Source of the DNA: Rosa chinensis
Lineage: Eukaryota > Streptophyta > Magnoliopsida > Rosales > Rosaceae
DNA length: 64,000 nucleotides
Assembly: GCF_002994745.2 (NCBI RefSeq)
Contig: NC_037090.1
Span: 26,463,501 to 26,527,500, forward strand
Direction of reading: 5' to 3'
Both the position numbers and the translations under genes were made by a program. The notes beneath the pieces are model-generated. The model worked only from the letters and a program-made list of their open reading frames with translations. It was not told where the DNA came from and ran no database searches. Within the stretch, counting starts at the first letter, position 1. Each line of letters begins with the position of its first letter. Shown piece after piece: positions 13,066 to 24,420 of the stretch.

Positions 13066-13870
13066 GTTTTTTTTTTTGGAAAATAAGTTCAATCATGGCA
13101 ACTAAAGGAGTAAAGGATACCAGAGCAAAAGATAGCGAAACAAACTAGGGGAAGGCCGGAAGGGAAAAAAAACCAAGGTGTAGCCGCAGCTATATCAGAG
13201 AGAAAAATATATTGCGAGGAAGGAGGCGGTTGCAAAACCCACATAGGTGGGCACACCGCACACCCTTCTGTATGCCAAGGCAGCTATGTGATCTGCTACG
13301 GTATTGGCTTTCTGCTAGTCCAGGACCAACTAAGGTTGCTAAAAGAAGCAGCCAAGAGTACGAATGGATATCAGAGATGATGGGGGCTAGAAACCAATGA
13401 GAATGATGAGATGTGTGAAAGGGCACTGATTAGATCTTTAAAATCTCAAGCAATGATGATAGAGGTGACAGAAAGATCTTGAGCATGGAGTAGAGCCCCT
13501 AGGCCAGCGCTTCTGCAAGCAGTGAAGAAGAGGTAGAAACATATTTTGCCACACCATGGAGACGTAAATCAGAGGAATCACGAAAGAGAGCCGCAATCCC
13601 ACCAGCCCACCACCTATTGACTCCATGTGCTAGGAAGCATCAACATATACTTTGATGATACCAGGGGGAGGTATGTATGGACAAAGTTACTGGGAGATGG
13701 ATCTGTTCTAAAGACTTGGTGACTTTAATCAACTTCTAAATGCTTACTCTCCTCTTTGCGTGAGGAAACCAATCACAGACAAGGTCAAACGCATATTACT
13801 ACCAAGCTGTCAAACCCATTCTAACACAGATACAATTCAACACTACCATTAGTAAGGTAAGATTACCTCA
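13066..13870 (-). mobile_element. LINE 3' fragment (RNase H-like domain), copy B
   Basis: Minus-strand translations show a short hydrophilic linker, the PPPGIIKVYVDAS motif of the LINE RNase H (RVT_3) domain near 13640-13680, and, in a shifted frame, GIAALFRDSSDLRLHGVAKY. Here the catalytic Asp is kept, unlike in the copy at 3815-4530, but stops and frameshifts break the frame. A poly-T run at 13070-13078 marks the poly(A) end of a 5'-truncated insertion lying just downstream of the kinase gene's stop codon. This is a dead element. Confidence 0.72.
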
Positions 13871-14227
13871 ACAAAAGCAGCAACAGTGGTTTGAGATAAA
13901 GTTCTCGAATTAAGTTCCTAAATCCTAATAATAATGGACGGGAACAGGTCTTAAAGGAGAGAAAAAACTGCCAAAATAACTCCTCCAACTAATCGCATCA
14001 GAGTGCTGTCGACCTAAGAATACCGTTGATTTGTTGAACAGATCCTCAAAAGGTACAATGAAGCAGTCAACATATTATACATCCAACCCATTAAGGTAAT
14101 GGATTTCCTTACTACCACAGTTCAGTCAACTTAATGATACAGTGAAGCACCCATCCAAGACCATTTTCAGCACCATAACCAATTCTAGATGGAGCAGTCA
14201 GCTTGGTAAATTTTTCATTTCTTTTTC

Positions 14228-17200
14228 CTAAAGCTGCAATTTGATGCGATCAAGATTGTCCGAAACTGTTTTCATCCTAGGACGCAGTTCTGGGTCGAGT
14301 TCAGTGCAATTAAGAGCAATGTGAAAGGCTTCAACAACTTGCTTCTTTGCATAAACCTCTTGCAGAAGTGCAGGGTCTATAATCTCGGATAAGGGGCGTT
14401 CTTCTCGAAATGTCTTCCTCACCAGACTCTCTAGTCCCTTCCCACCATTTTCGGGCCCCTCATCTGGTAGCTTACCGGTTAAAATCTCCATGAGCACTAT
14501 CCCAAAAGAGTATACATCACATTTCTGAGTAAACTTGCAGCCAGAAATTCGAGCCTCAGGTGCCAAGTAAATGGTTGAGTGAGTTGAAACAGTAAAACAA
14601 GAGGTTGCGTTGGATTGGCTCGAGTTCTGTTTCCTGGAAGCTGAAGAAGTAAGCTTTGAGGACCCCAAGATAAGACGTGCCAGTCCGAAACCAGATACGT
14701 AAGGCTGGAGGTCCTCATTGAGAAGGATTTTTGTTGATTTAATGTTGCCGTGAACATATTTTCTAGGGCTGTGTTCGTGTATGTATGTCAAACCTCTTGC
14801 GCTCCCCTGAGCAATTTTTAACCTAGCTGCCCATGATAACGGTGTAGAAGAATTGGTTGGTCCCCCTGCATTAAATTACATGACCAATTAAATCTGAGAA
14901 GACAGAGAAACTTTTGTTTTGGAGATTTCCAGAATATGTAACAAACTACATTTGCCAACAAAACCCAGAAATTACAAAGCTAAATCTTTGTCTATCAAGT
15001 GTCATATCTTGCAACAATAAAAATGAGAGCATAGATTAGCAAACTCTTGAGATTTCTAGCACAAAGAAAGACAGCAGATTTCTCCCTCCATTTGGACTTG
15101 GCATCACAATTCAAAATAAGCATTTAACATGCAGTAGATCTATTATAATAGCATGACAAACATTGGTCAGGCTTTTCCAGTGGCCCAGCTTACTTATGAT
15201 TCCTGAGAGAAACTATATTGGAGTCTTGAAATATTGAGCAGATACACAGATTAAGAGGACCACAGTGTGTGTAGGGCTTCAAATGAATAAATGTGTCATT
15301 TGCAGAGAGAATAAATGGCTGGGGAACATGCATTTCTAACAAGGGGATGAAAACAAAGCAAAAGATACCACATGCACCAGAATCAAGCTATTACTAAACC
15401 AGTGTAGACAAAAACACTGCAGAATTTTCAGTGCAGAAGCAAAAAACAGAATGTAGGAAGACAACAAGTTTATCTATAACCAAGTCACCAAGTGGTATAT
15501 AATCAAATCATCATACAAAACAATAGTAAACATTAGTAAACCACCGAAAGTAGTATTCACTCTGCTGTGAATTTTTTTATCCCTTTGTACATGACCATGT
15601 GATATGGCCCAACCAATTAAATGTGCGGGTGTATCATTATAAATGACAAGAACAAACAGAAAACGATCGATTATGTTGGCATGTGAATGTAGTCACCTCA
15701 TACCCTATGGAAAAGACAAAATGAAATGTCAACTCAAAGACTATATCAGCATACATGGAAATGATTACTTCCATGTGGCACCTAAAAGCTTTAAGTAATT
15801 TGGGACCCAAAATATCATTGTTTGAGTGACTCAAAACTTATAATCCCCACCAAGTTATATTACCATGCTTAAATTTTGTTACACTAGCAAGATGTGACAT
15901 AGAATATAATGATGTGTCTCGAGTGTTTGCGGCAGTTTCAACCAAAAACAAAAAACAAAAACAAAGTGCATCTGACATTGTGCTTCGGCCCTAAGACTAG
16001 GTGCGGACATTGTCAATTCGATAGTTTTTGGATTAGTTTCATTAGCACACTTCAACACTGTAATTTTAATGTTCCCAAATCTAAATGTGATTAGTTTACT
16101 AAACATGAACTTCAATGCAAAATTTGATATAATCAAGTGAAAAAGGAGTGACTACGAGAGAATAGTTACCGTGCAGCGCAGTGTACAAGCTTCCATTGCG
16201 AATGAAATCAGAAATCAAGAGCTTCTCGTCATCTGCATAGTAATAAGCTCTCAACCGCACAATATTCGGGTGGACCACCTTCCCAATAGCCTCCACCTCA
16301 GACTCGAACTCCTTCAACCGCCACGTGGCATCACCCTCGCTCAGCCGCCTCACGGCCACAACCGAGGGTGCCGCCGCCGCCGCCGCCGCACCCAATACTT
16401 TCCCCACATTCCCGGCAACCACCCTGTAGACGATCCCACTCCTACTCTTCCCCACCACGTAAGCCGACGCCCTCAGCAAGTCCTCCAACTCCAGCCCGAA
16501 CCCCTCGTCCATCACCACGAATTTACCCTTTTGCCCTTCCTCCTCGTCCGCCGCAACCGCCTCATTTTGGACTCCCTCTTTCCTCATTTTGCCCTCCCTG
16601 GCCGTTCTCTTCTTCCGGAGCAGCCACACCGAGACCGAGACGGCCCCGATCACCAGCGAAATGCCGGAGATTATCGGCACCGTCACCGACCCGCCTCGCT
16701 GTTTGGCCCTCCCTTCAACCCCATTGAGCAGATTCGGGTTCGGGTTGATCGGCTTTTGGGCCTCCTGGGCCCCGCTTCCCGACGGGTTTTGGGCTTCCGG
16801 GCACGGAACCTCCAACGGAAACCCACACAGGCTCGGGTTCCCGGAGAACGCCGTCGGGCCTTGGTTCACCAACGAGCCCACCTGAGGCAACTTTCCGGTG
16901 AGGTTATTATGCCGGAGGTCCAGGCTCACCAGTACCGGAAGCCGTCCGTACGACGCCGGAACTCCGCCGGAGAATTGGTTGTACGACAGGTTCAAAGTCC
17001 CGGCGAGGCTCTCGAGCTCGGTGAGAGATTCCGGGAGAGACCCGTTGAGGAGGTTGGAGGACAAGTCCAGGTGGCGGAGGTCCTTGAGGAAGCCGATTTG
17101 GGCCGGAACTGGGCCGGAGAGGGAGTTGCGGGAGAGGTCGAGGGCAATGAGGGAGGTGGCGTTGAAGAGGTGGGCCGGAATGGGCTTGGAGAAGTTGTTG

Positions 17201-17487
17201 CGGGCGAGGTTGAGTCGCCTGAGTGAGTCGAGGCGGCCGAGTTCGGAGGGAATGTAGCCGTTGAAGCCCTTTTGGGTGAGGAAAAGGTCGGTGACTCGGT
17301 CGCGGGTGCAAACGACGCCGTGCCAGTGACACGGGGTGGAGTCGGAGTCGGACCAGGAGTCCAGGGCTCGACTCGGGTCGGTCTCGATTGCGGCTTTGAG
17401 CGCCAGGAGGGAGAGCCCGTCTGAGTTGAGACCCAAAACGACGGCGGGAAGAACAAGAAGGAGAGCGAGTTGCAGAGAGTTGAGCAT
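14228..17487 (-). CDS. LRR receptor-like protein kinase, predicted inactive (two exons)
   Basis: Exon 1 is 17487-16170 and exon 2 is 14865-14228, joined across a GT-AG intron of 1304 bp. Together they give 1956 nt, or 651 residues. The order is: signal peptide (1-20); LRRNT domain with paired Cys near 53 and 60; about five LRRs (66-205); a C-terminal cap with Cys near 221 and 229; a transmembrane helix (about 267-290) followed by Arg/Lys; and a cytoplasmic kinase-like domain (about 340-651). The layout matches plant LRR-III receptor kinases of the ZAR1/At4g34220 type. Key catalytic residues are replaced: the ATP-binding Lys lies in a VAVRR context near 380, HRD is HGN (478-480), and DFG is GFG (498-500). 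It probably signals as a pseudokinase at the plasma membrane. An Ala7 run (367-373) comes from a GCC repeat. The ATG follows a pyrimidine-rich leader. Confidence 0.92.
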
Positions 17488-17720
17488 TGTGTAATGTTAG
17501 GGTTTTGGTAATGCAGAGACTAGTGGATCATCTGGGTCTGATGTTACAGAACACACAGTTGTAGTTGCAGAGTGAAGAGAAGAAGAAGAAGATGGAAGAT
17601 GGGTGTTTGAGTTTGAGTTTGAATTTTGTGGAGAAACTCGAGGAGATGTGTAACGTGGCGAGGGAGTTTGAATTGTACTGAGCAGTTAGGCAGTGTTATA
17701 GGTGTAGAGCCCCAAATCCC
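17488..17720 (-). promoter_or_regulatory. 5' leader/proximal promoter of the LRR receptor-like kinase
   Basis: Upstream of the ATG at 17487 the minus strand is rich in TTC/TCT repeats (17575-17600), as is common in plant 5' leaders. No strong TATA box is evident. The transcription start cannot be fixed from sequence alone. Confidence 0.35.
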
Positions 17721-18249
17721 CATAATGTTTTGTGTTTTTATATTAAACCCTTGGTTCTTTTTATATCTGGTGACTCAACTTTTTGAAAATAAACTAGTTT
17801 AAATTCCAGGTGATGACAATGTATGATCCTTCCGTATTAATAAAACCAAGCCAGATTAAAGCTTGTTAATTCAAAACAATACAAGCAGTACAAAGCTGAT
17901 TTTGAGGATTAAAATTTATTAAGGTTAAATCAAACAAAATGAAGGAAGTAGAAGAGTTATGAATTTTAGATTGGTGGCTTATTATGCACCAAATTTGACT
18001 GCAAGTAAATTACAAAATAATATGTGGGGTCTGCCTATTCATTTATCAACACCTTGAACTAATACCATTATTAATTAACGCTTCCCTATTTATATTTCTT
18101 TCATATCTTGGTATTTTACAGAATTAATCCTTGTTGATATGTTTTGTTTCAGAGAAACTTTGCGTCTGTCGTGGATAGTTTAGGAACTTCAAATTTTGGT
18201 GAACTTTTTTACACTAAAAGTATCGTTTGGCTTTATAGTAGTAGAGATA

Positions 18250-18530
18250 TAACAGCATTTCCAACCGTGATACTTATATTCATAGCTAAAAGTGAATTAT
18301 AACTAGTTAGCTATTGAGTTATGCTCCAGCAAAATACCTAAATCTCAAGTTAAATTTAGGTTTTAGTTAAATTTTCTCTCATCCTAGCTAAATATAGCTA
18401 GAGAATTTAGCAAAAGTTAAATTTAACTTTTGTTTAGGTATTCTGTTGGAGTAAAATTTTAGCATAAAATTAGTTAAATATTAAGTTTATTTTAAAATAA
18501 GTAATCCGTTAGAGATGTCCTAATCTGTTT
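18250..18530. mobile_element. Palindromic MITE
   Basis: The left arm (about 18320-18380, with GCTCCAGCAAAATACCTAAA and then AAGTTAAATTTA) matches the reverse complement of the right arm (about 18395-18470, with ACTCCAACAGAATACCTAAA and then AAGTTAAATTTA). The outer arms also pair loosely. The whole forms a long A/T-rich imperfect hairpin without coding capacity, which fits a miniature inverted-repeat element. The superfamily is not determined. Confidence 0.6.
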
Positions 18531-19414
18531 ACATTATTTTCAAAATTATAGGATGAAGTTCCCATTTCCCCCCACCCAATTTGGCCAAATCCAAATCCTA
18601 AGTATTATAAACTTGTTGCAAATAAATGTGACTGTCTTTTTCTTTGTTTTTTGGTAAATACTGTGAGTCTGACTATTCTTTGGTCACAAAGGGAAAAGAA
18701 AGGATGAGGGTGGAAATGCACGGGACATTTTTGGTGGGTTGGAAAAGGTTAATGCAACTAAAAGTGCGGGTGTAGGGACTGATTTGTAATTTAGTGGTGG
18801 AGTCAGAATATCATATGACCATGACACATGCAGTCATGCTTGTGAATCACTTTTGCAGTCTCCACTAACCAACAAAGGCTATTTTAGCCTAATGCACTTG
18901 GATCAGAAATCTGTAGATTCAAATTGATAGAGAAATGGCAACCAGAAGAGAACACAAGGGATTTTCCAGATTTTGAAGAATCCAGGCTCACTCACTGCTC
19001 TCTCGTAGCATAAATATCCGTTTTTGTCTTTTGAGCTGTTGTTTTTCGTTTAGTGGCGGACGCAGAACTTTATAAACACGGGGCGAAAAAATATTTGAAA
19101 GACCACAATTGTTATCTTATATTTTTTTTTTTCCACATTGTCGATTAATTCATAATTGTAATGTTTCTGCTTTTTTAATTTGTGAAACATAATCTGGTGT
19201 TACACAAGATGAGGTAGCTGAACAATGAAGTGGAGTCTCGTTGCAGCCTGCAAGGAGTGCAAGCAATGAAGGACTGATGGCATCAAGGCAACATGGCATG
19301 GAGCTCCATGCCCCTTTTTACTTTTTTTTTTTTTTCATGCCCCTTTTTACTTCTTTTTTTTTTTAAGTAATTTGATTTCTTTGAAAATTTTTAGTGTGTT
19401 GAACTTTGGTGTGT

Positions 19415-19490
19415 AATAGCTTGAAACTATTTTCTATTTGGGTCTGTAATAGCTTGAAACTATTTTCTATTTGGGTCTGTAATAGCTTGG
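19415..19490. repeat. 33-bp tandem repeat, 2+ copies
   Basis: The word AATAGCTTG recurs at 19415, 19448 and 19481, with near-identical sequence between. The last copy runs directly into the block shared with 59972-60213. Confidence 0.85.
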
Positions 19491-19705
19491 TACGGTACTA
19501 TGGTTGATGAAGGGTTTCATCTTTCATGTCTTTAAACCTCGATTGTTGATAAATTGACGAAATCACAAAATAGGAGAAGGCAAGAAAATTGTATGTAATG
19601 TGGCGAAGTGAAAAATTGGGCCTTGAAAATGGTCCAAAAAGTGACTGTTCTGGGCCAAAGGAATGAACCGACACAAGGTTAAGCATAGAGAGATCTACAT
19701 ACATT

Positions 19706-19887
19706 TGGGTGGTGTTTGTTACATGGGATTAGACATCCTTATCTAGTCTAATCCCAGTTATCCCATCTTTGGCAGTAAGGAGGACAATTTTTAATGAGAC
19801 TCCACAATCCCAACAGCAGCCTTAACACCTTCTACCACAAACCCACCAAAAACCATGGGCTTGTGCCTCCTTCTACTCCACTATTCA

Positions 19888-19955
<68 letters not shown>

Positions 19956-20867
19956 CCAATTTCATTTCGGATCAGCCACTGGGCAAATCGCAGTCTCCAT
20001 CTGCCAATCCAACCCCCAATTTTCTAGGTTCGAAATCATCTGCGGGTTGGTGATTTACAGACTGTACAAGTTGATCTTCTCCGACGGCGACGACGTCTTG
20101 GGTGTCTAGACCTCTGATTCTACTGCTCTCTTCACCATCGCTGACAGGCTCGCTAAGCTCTATGATGGCGACATGGTCTCCGTTGGCCTCCGGATCCCCG
20201 ACACCGATACCGCTTCCCCTAAGCAAATCGATTTGGTTCTCAAAGGGTAATCCAAATTCTTCTTTTCTTTTTCAATTTGGGCCAATTCACTAATATCTAT
20301 TATCTACTATAACAATTAAGGGAGGCAGTGGTGATAGCCATCAAGAACTTGTCAGGATTCATCTCTGTCAAGCCCGATGGCAGCTGAGTTTCTGAGAGCA
20401 TCACTAAGCACAAAGCAGACCAGCATCCTGATACTATCAGTCACTCCAACTCTTCACTCTTCTCTCTGCTACCATGCTAATTATCAACTATCTTGACTAA
20501 TTGTATTTGTACTTGCATATTCAGACCAAGACGAAGACGAAGACGAAGATGAAGCTCAGGTTCAGACCAAATCTGAGATGATTGCGATCCTGGGGAAGGG
20601 TTTCGATGGAGTCGGAGAGTCTTTCTTCTCTTGCGGAGTGGAACTTCACACCAAGATTTTGAGGAACTTCACAGGAACGCTCATCTGGAGATGATTAAAC
20701 TCTCGAAGAAGTTTGCAGCATTGAAGAGGAAGTATCAATGATAGTCCTGTCATCACCAAACATGAGTCAAGTACTAGAATAGCATAAGCCAGGCTAGAGG
20801 AGTCCTGGACTCTTATAGAAATTAAGGTGGGCAATGACAGTCCTGTGTAACAAACGTGGCCCAAGAT
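19706..20867 (+). pseudogene. Inserted fragment of an unidentified gene
   Basis: This insertion begins with a small hairpin (TGGGATTAGACATCC...TAGTCTAATCCCA, 19718-19755), then a (CT)n tract, then coding-like sequence. Plus-strand segments look like exons of one protein: about 19955-20250 (containing the stretch FSDGDDVLGV, an in-frame TAG, then DRLAKLYDGDMVSVGLRIPD, ending at a GGGTAATCC-type donor), about 20323-20385 (VVIAIKNLSGFISVKPDGS followed by TGA), and about 20525-20690 (a DEDEDEDE run, then MIAILGKGFDGVGESFFSCG). The stops make it a pseudogene. I do not recognise the family and assign no function. Confidence 0.45.
19890..19953. repeat. (CT)n microsatellite
   Basis: About 32 uninterrupted CT units upstream of the coding-like fragment; it reads as Leu-Ser repeats in two plus-strand frames. 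Confidence 0.97.
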
Positions 20868-21213
20868 TTCCATAAAATAATATTGCAAGTCTTGTGAGGC
20901 CTGTAAGATAATATTTCAAATCTTGTAATATTTCTAATAAACATAGAATTCCCTGTCTGGAGGAGCGAAAAAACCAAATTAAAGAGACCCTTCATTAACA
21001 TACATAAATAGGATAAAAAAGTAAAAAAAATAAAAAATGAATATTTTACAATTCCCCTACACAAAGGAAGAAACCAACCTTTCAAAAAAAAAAAATTTGG
21101 TTTTCCACAGGAACCAAACTTCTTTCTAGTAGTATGTGATTGACAAGGGTAGCTTATGTTCTTCAGCGACATTGTCTGTCAAAGTTAGAGAGAACTTGTA
21201 ATCAACCATCCAT

Positions 21214-21281
21214 CTATAAATCGGCAAAAAAGTTGTGTGAACCCACAACATGATCTTTGCTTGCATTTTTTCTCTTTGTTC
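21214..21281 (-). pseudogene. Duplicated last exon of WDR55
   Basis: The minus strand reads KRKNASKDHV, then GSHNFFADL and a stop, the same C terminus as the intact gene at 60546-60613, behind the same TTTGCAG-type acceptor. No other WDR55 exon is present here, so this is an isolated exon fragment. It differs by one residue near its end (VVGS in place of VMGS). Confidence 0.9.
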
Positions 21282-21420
21282 CTGCAAAGAACGTCACACC
21301 AATCAAACTACAATTATACAACACAGAAGAAAAATGCCTCCAACAATATGATATGATGTAGATTTGGAGCAACATAATCAAATAATTAGATCCATGTTGC
21401 AGAAGGCATAAGGTTACTGG

Positions 21421-22211
21421 TGTTTGACTCCAGTTTTGTTGCAGCTGGTCAATAGTCTCTTTTCTGCGCAGGCGTGCCAGCACCGTTCGGGTGCGATCGT
21501 CGGGGGTGAACTTGGAAGAGCGAAAATCACTGGGAAGTGGGGAGAACTTGCTAAAGAGTGACGTTAGCTTGGCTGGTTTGCGAGGGCGTTACCTTTGCTT
21601 GGCTGGTTCCTTAACCGTTGTGGTCGCGGTACTACAGTCGGCTCCCGAGGAGACTAGGACCGAAGTACGTTGACAGAGGGTTTGGTGGCACTGACAGTCG
21701 GCTCTGAGGATTCTGGGACTGGAGTGTGGTCATCGGTAAGAGAAAGAAAGAGATTCTCTGGCGAGACTTGAGTAGTCGTAGAGATTAGTTGATGAATTGT
21801 GTGTTCTTACTTCGTCGTAGCCTCTATATATAGGCTACCAAGCCATAGTGGTTGGCCTTAAAGAAATCATGATGGGTTAAGCACTTAAGCACTAATGGAA
21901 TTGTTAGGTTTAAGCACTTAAACACTAATGGAATTGTGATAGGTTTTCCGATTAAGACACCATGAAATGTAGTTGAATGCTTCCCCACGTGCATGCCATA
22001 TTCCTTAATTGAATGGAGTATGCATATTTGCATGGGCGTGCCTTTTCTTGCAGCTTGCATAATCTTCCATAATTCTGCAGGTAGGCTTTATTTAGCCTCT
22101 AAATAATATATTTCGAACTTGTCGATAATATATAGCTTGAGCCACTGACATTAGCTCAATTTCTCCAAAGCACGCCTTGTCAGGTCAAAATGCTCATTTT
22201 AGGTTCAAACA
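21421..22211 (-). repeat. Gypsy 3' LTR (791 bp)
   Basis: Begins TGTTTGAC on the plus strand and ends TTCAAACA. It contains a TATA box (CTATATATAG, 21825-21834) in the minus-strand direction and two copies of a roughly 31-bp A/T-rich unit around 21868-21935. Confidence 0.9.
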
Positions 22212-24420
22212 TTGCCCCCTAGACCTCGAAGTCAAAGGTCTTCATCTTGACTGAAGAGGTCTTGAATCAGCACTGCTCTTATAATGTCGTTGCTCCAAAG
22301 CCACTTGTATTGGCTTGACTGAAATTACTTGACTGATTCCATATAGGCCTCTAAATAGGCCATAAAGCTTGAATGCCACAATCTGAATTGCCTTTGTCAT
22401 GAACTGACGCTTTCTTTGCCAACTTTATTGCCCCCCATGTATCTGATGTCTGGTATGCAGTGAATTGGCAAAACTTGGGCAGGTTGTAGGAGGTCAGAAC
22501 TTTAGCGTGCCCCCCATGCAAGGGAGACTGCTTTTGATCGCAAATAAGGATACTTCTCTTCCTTGGTGGTAGCTTCGCCATGTGTATAGCAGCAAGTATC
22601 TGCCTTGTTCGCTGGCTCTCTGTTGAGAATGCGATTGCTGCAGAAGAAGCCCAACTCGATGAACCTTTGGTTGCTTCTGAAGAAATGGGCCGCAACCTGG
22701 CCCGTGTCAGAGAATGGGCCACTCAGGCTGAAGTTGGTGCCATTGCGGCGAACCTCCGCGTGGAGAAACTTTGCTTGAAATTGAGTTTCGTGGGCCAATC
22801 TTTGTAGGCCTCCTCGAAAACCGCTCGGTCTCCTCACATGCTACTAGTCCCTTTTTTTCCCAAGATTTGGAATCACTAATCTCGATTTACTGACATCGGT
22901 TTGACTCTTTAACCATCCATCTAAGGGATTTGCTTGAAGTCCTTATAAATGGTTGTATTTTGGGCAGGGAATACTCACAAAAAATCTTCTGAAATATTCA
23001 AGAAATGGCCTTTCAGTCCTTCCTTCTCTTTCTCCTTCTTCACAAATCTTCCCCTCATGAAATGGATTTTAGCCTCTAAATTTTAGGCTTTATGGTGTAA
23101 TCTCAAGCCTGGGTTAGGCCTTATGATGTAATCTCAGGCAACCCCTTGTTTCGGCTTTTTAGAAGTCTGGATGGAAAATGCTAGGCTTCAGATTGGTTTA
23201 GAAACACGAGGGGGTTCCAAGTGTGGGATCTTCGGTCATGCGAGATCATCTTTGTTAGAATCCCCTACTAGGAGCAAATTGGGGAAGGGAGGAAAGCCAC
23301 TTTGAGGCCAAAGACCCTTCCTCGAACCCCTTCCTTCTAGAGTCGGACCAGTCCGAGTCCTCCAGATGAGAAGGACTTTGGTGGTCTCCCTCTACTCATG
23401 CTCTCTCTTCTGAACATTGACAGAATCTTGAAGGGAGAGCATGGATTCGCGGAAGTAATGGGTATGAGTCACCTCATGGCCGTTCCCACACTTCACGCTA
23501 AGAGAAGAGTGGCTGCCAAGGGCGAAGAAGGCGCAGAGTCTCAAGCCAATATTCAGTTCCTCTGCACTCTGCCCCTCTCGGAGATAATGGAGCGACTCAA
23601 CCCGACGTTGGATTCCGTAGCTGCTTCCACTTGAGAGGGCTTGGAGGCTCCATTTTCTTTCACTGGAGTCTCCCCTTCTCATGGATAATGGCGTGGCTCA
23701 ACCCAACGTTGGATTCCTCTGCTGCTTCCATGTAAAGAAAGATTCAGAAGATATCCGAAGATTCCTGTTTTGTATTCTAGCCACTTTTGGCTTTGTAATG
23801 AATGTGCTGCTTTTGACCGCAAAGCCATTTTATGAATACAATACTATTTTCTTATCTTGATATTCAAATATCCGTGAGGAGCCAATAATTATGTCTTGTA
23901 AGGCCCCAAATATAGGCCCCCATAGTTGTATATGTACTGCTTTTGGCCGCAAAGCTACTTTATGAATACAATACTATTTTCTTATCCTGATATTTATCTT
24001 TTGGATCCACTTGCTGGCCCCAACTCAAAACTCTTGGTTTTATCTTCTTAATGAGTCTGTAACTTCGCATTAACTAACCGTTGAAAACTCCACCTTGAGA
24101 AGATAATATTGAAAATGGAACAGTTACCTCCTCGAAAATCGTTCGGTACCCCCACGCGCCAATAATCTATTCTTTTTTGAGATTTAGGGTAACTTTAATC
24201 AAGATTTACTGACACTTAGTTTGACTCTTCGACTGTCCATCCAAGGGTGGAGATTTTCATACCCTGTTCCTATAAATATATGCATTCTAGGGATGGGAAC
24301 GTTCATGCCAAAAAAAACCTTCCTCTGAGTTTCAGATCCTAAACAATACCCTTCCTTCCTCTTTCTTTTTTACTCATCATCACCACTCTTCAATTCTCGC
24401 ATTCTCTCAACCCATCACCA
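22212..24420 (+). other. Antisense region between pol and 3' LTR of the Gypsy element, with duplicated promoter-like units
   Basis: Plus-strand coding-like pieces lie at 22580-22807 (an Ala/Glu-rich segment, possibly helical) and 23398-23634; neither is recognised. A segment of about 180 bp starting CCTCCTCGAAAA occurs twice (22807-22990 and 24127-24300), each with a TATA-like box (TTATAAAT at 22948; CCTATAAATATA at 24271). Further internal duplications are 23580-23635 with 23682-23735, and 23800-23860 with 23930-23990. Tat-lineage Gypsy elements are known to carry extra antisense ORFs at this place, and this region fits that pattern. Confidence 0.55.

Larger units (their letters stand above)
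19481..21415 (-). repeat. Partial duplicate of the WDR55 3' region, with insertion
   Basis: Segments 19481-19705 and 20868-21400 match 59972-60213 and 60225-60700 respectively, which are the downstream flank and last exon/intron of the WDR55 gene. Between them, 19706-20867 has no counterpart and is an insertion. The duplicate ends in the intron, where the Gypsy element inserted (target ACTGG at 21416-21420). Confidence 0.85.

Noticed and set aside
16171..17456. Long overlapping open frames on both strands over the kinase first exon
   Set aside because: They are shadow frames of the G/C-rich LRR exon. Only the frame starting at 17487 shows protein domains.
19794..20109. Ser/Leu-rich frames over the CT repeat
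   Set aside because: Produced by the (CT)n microsatellite; not independent proteins.
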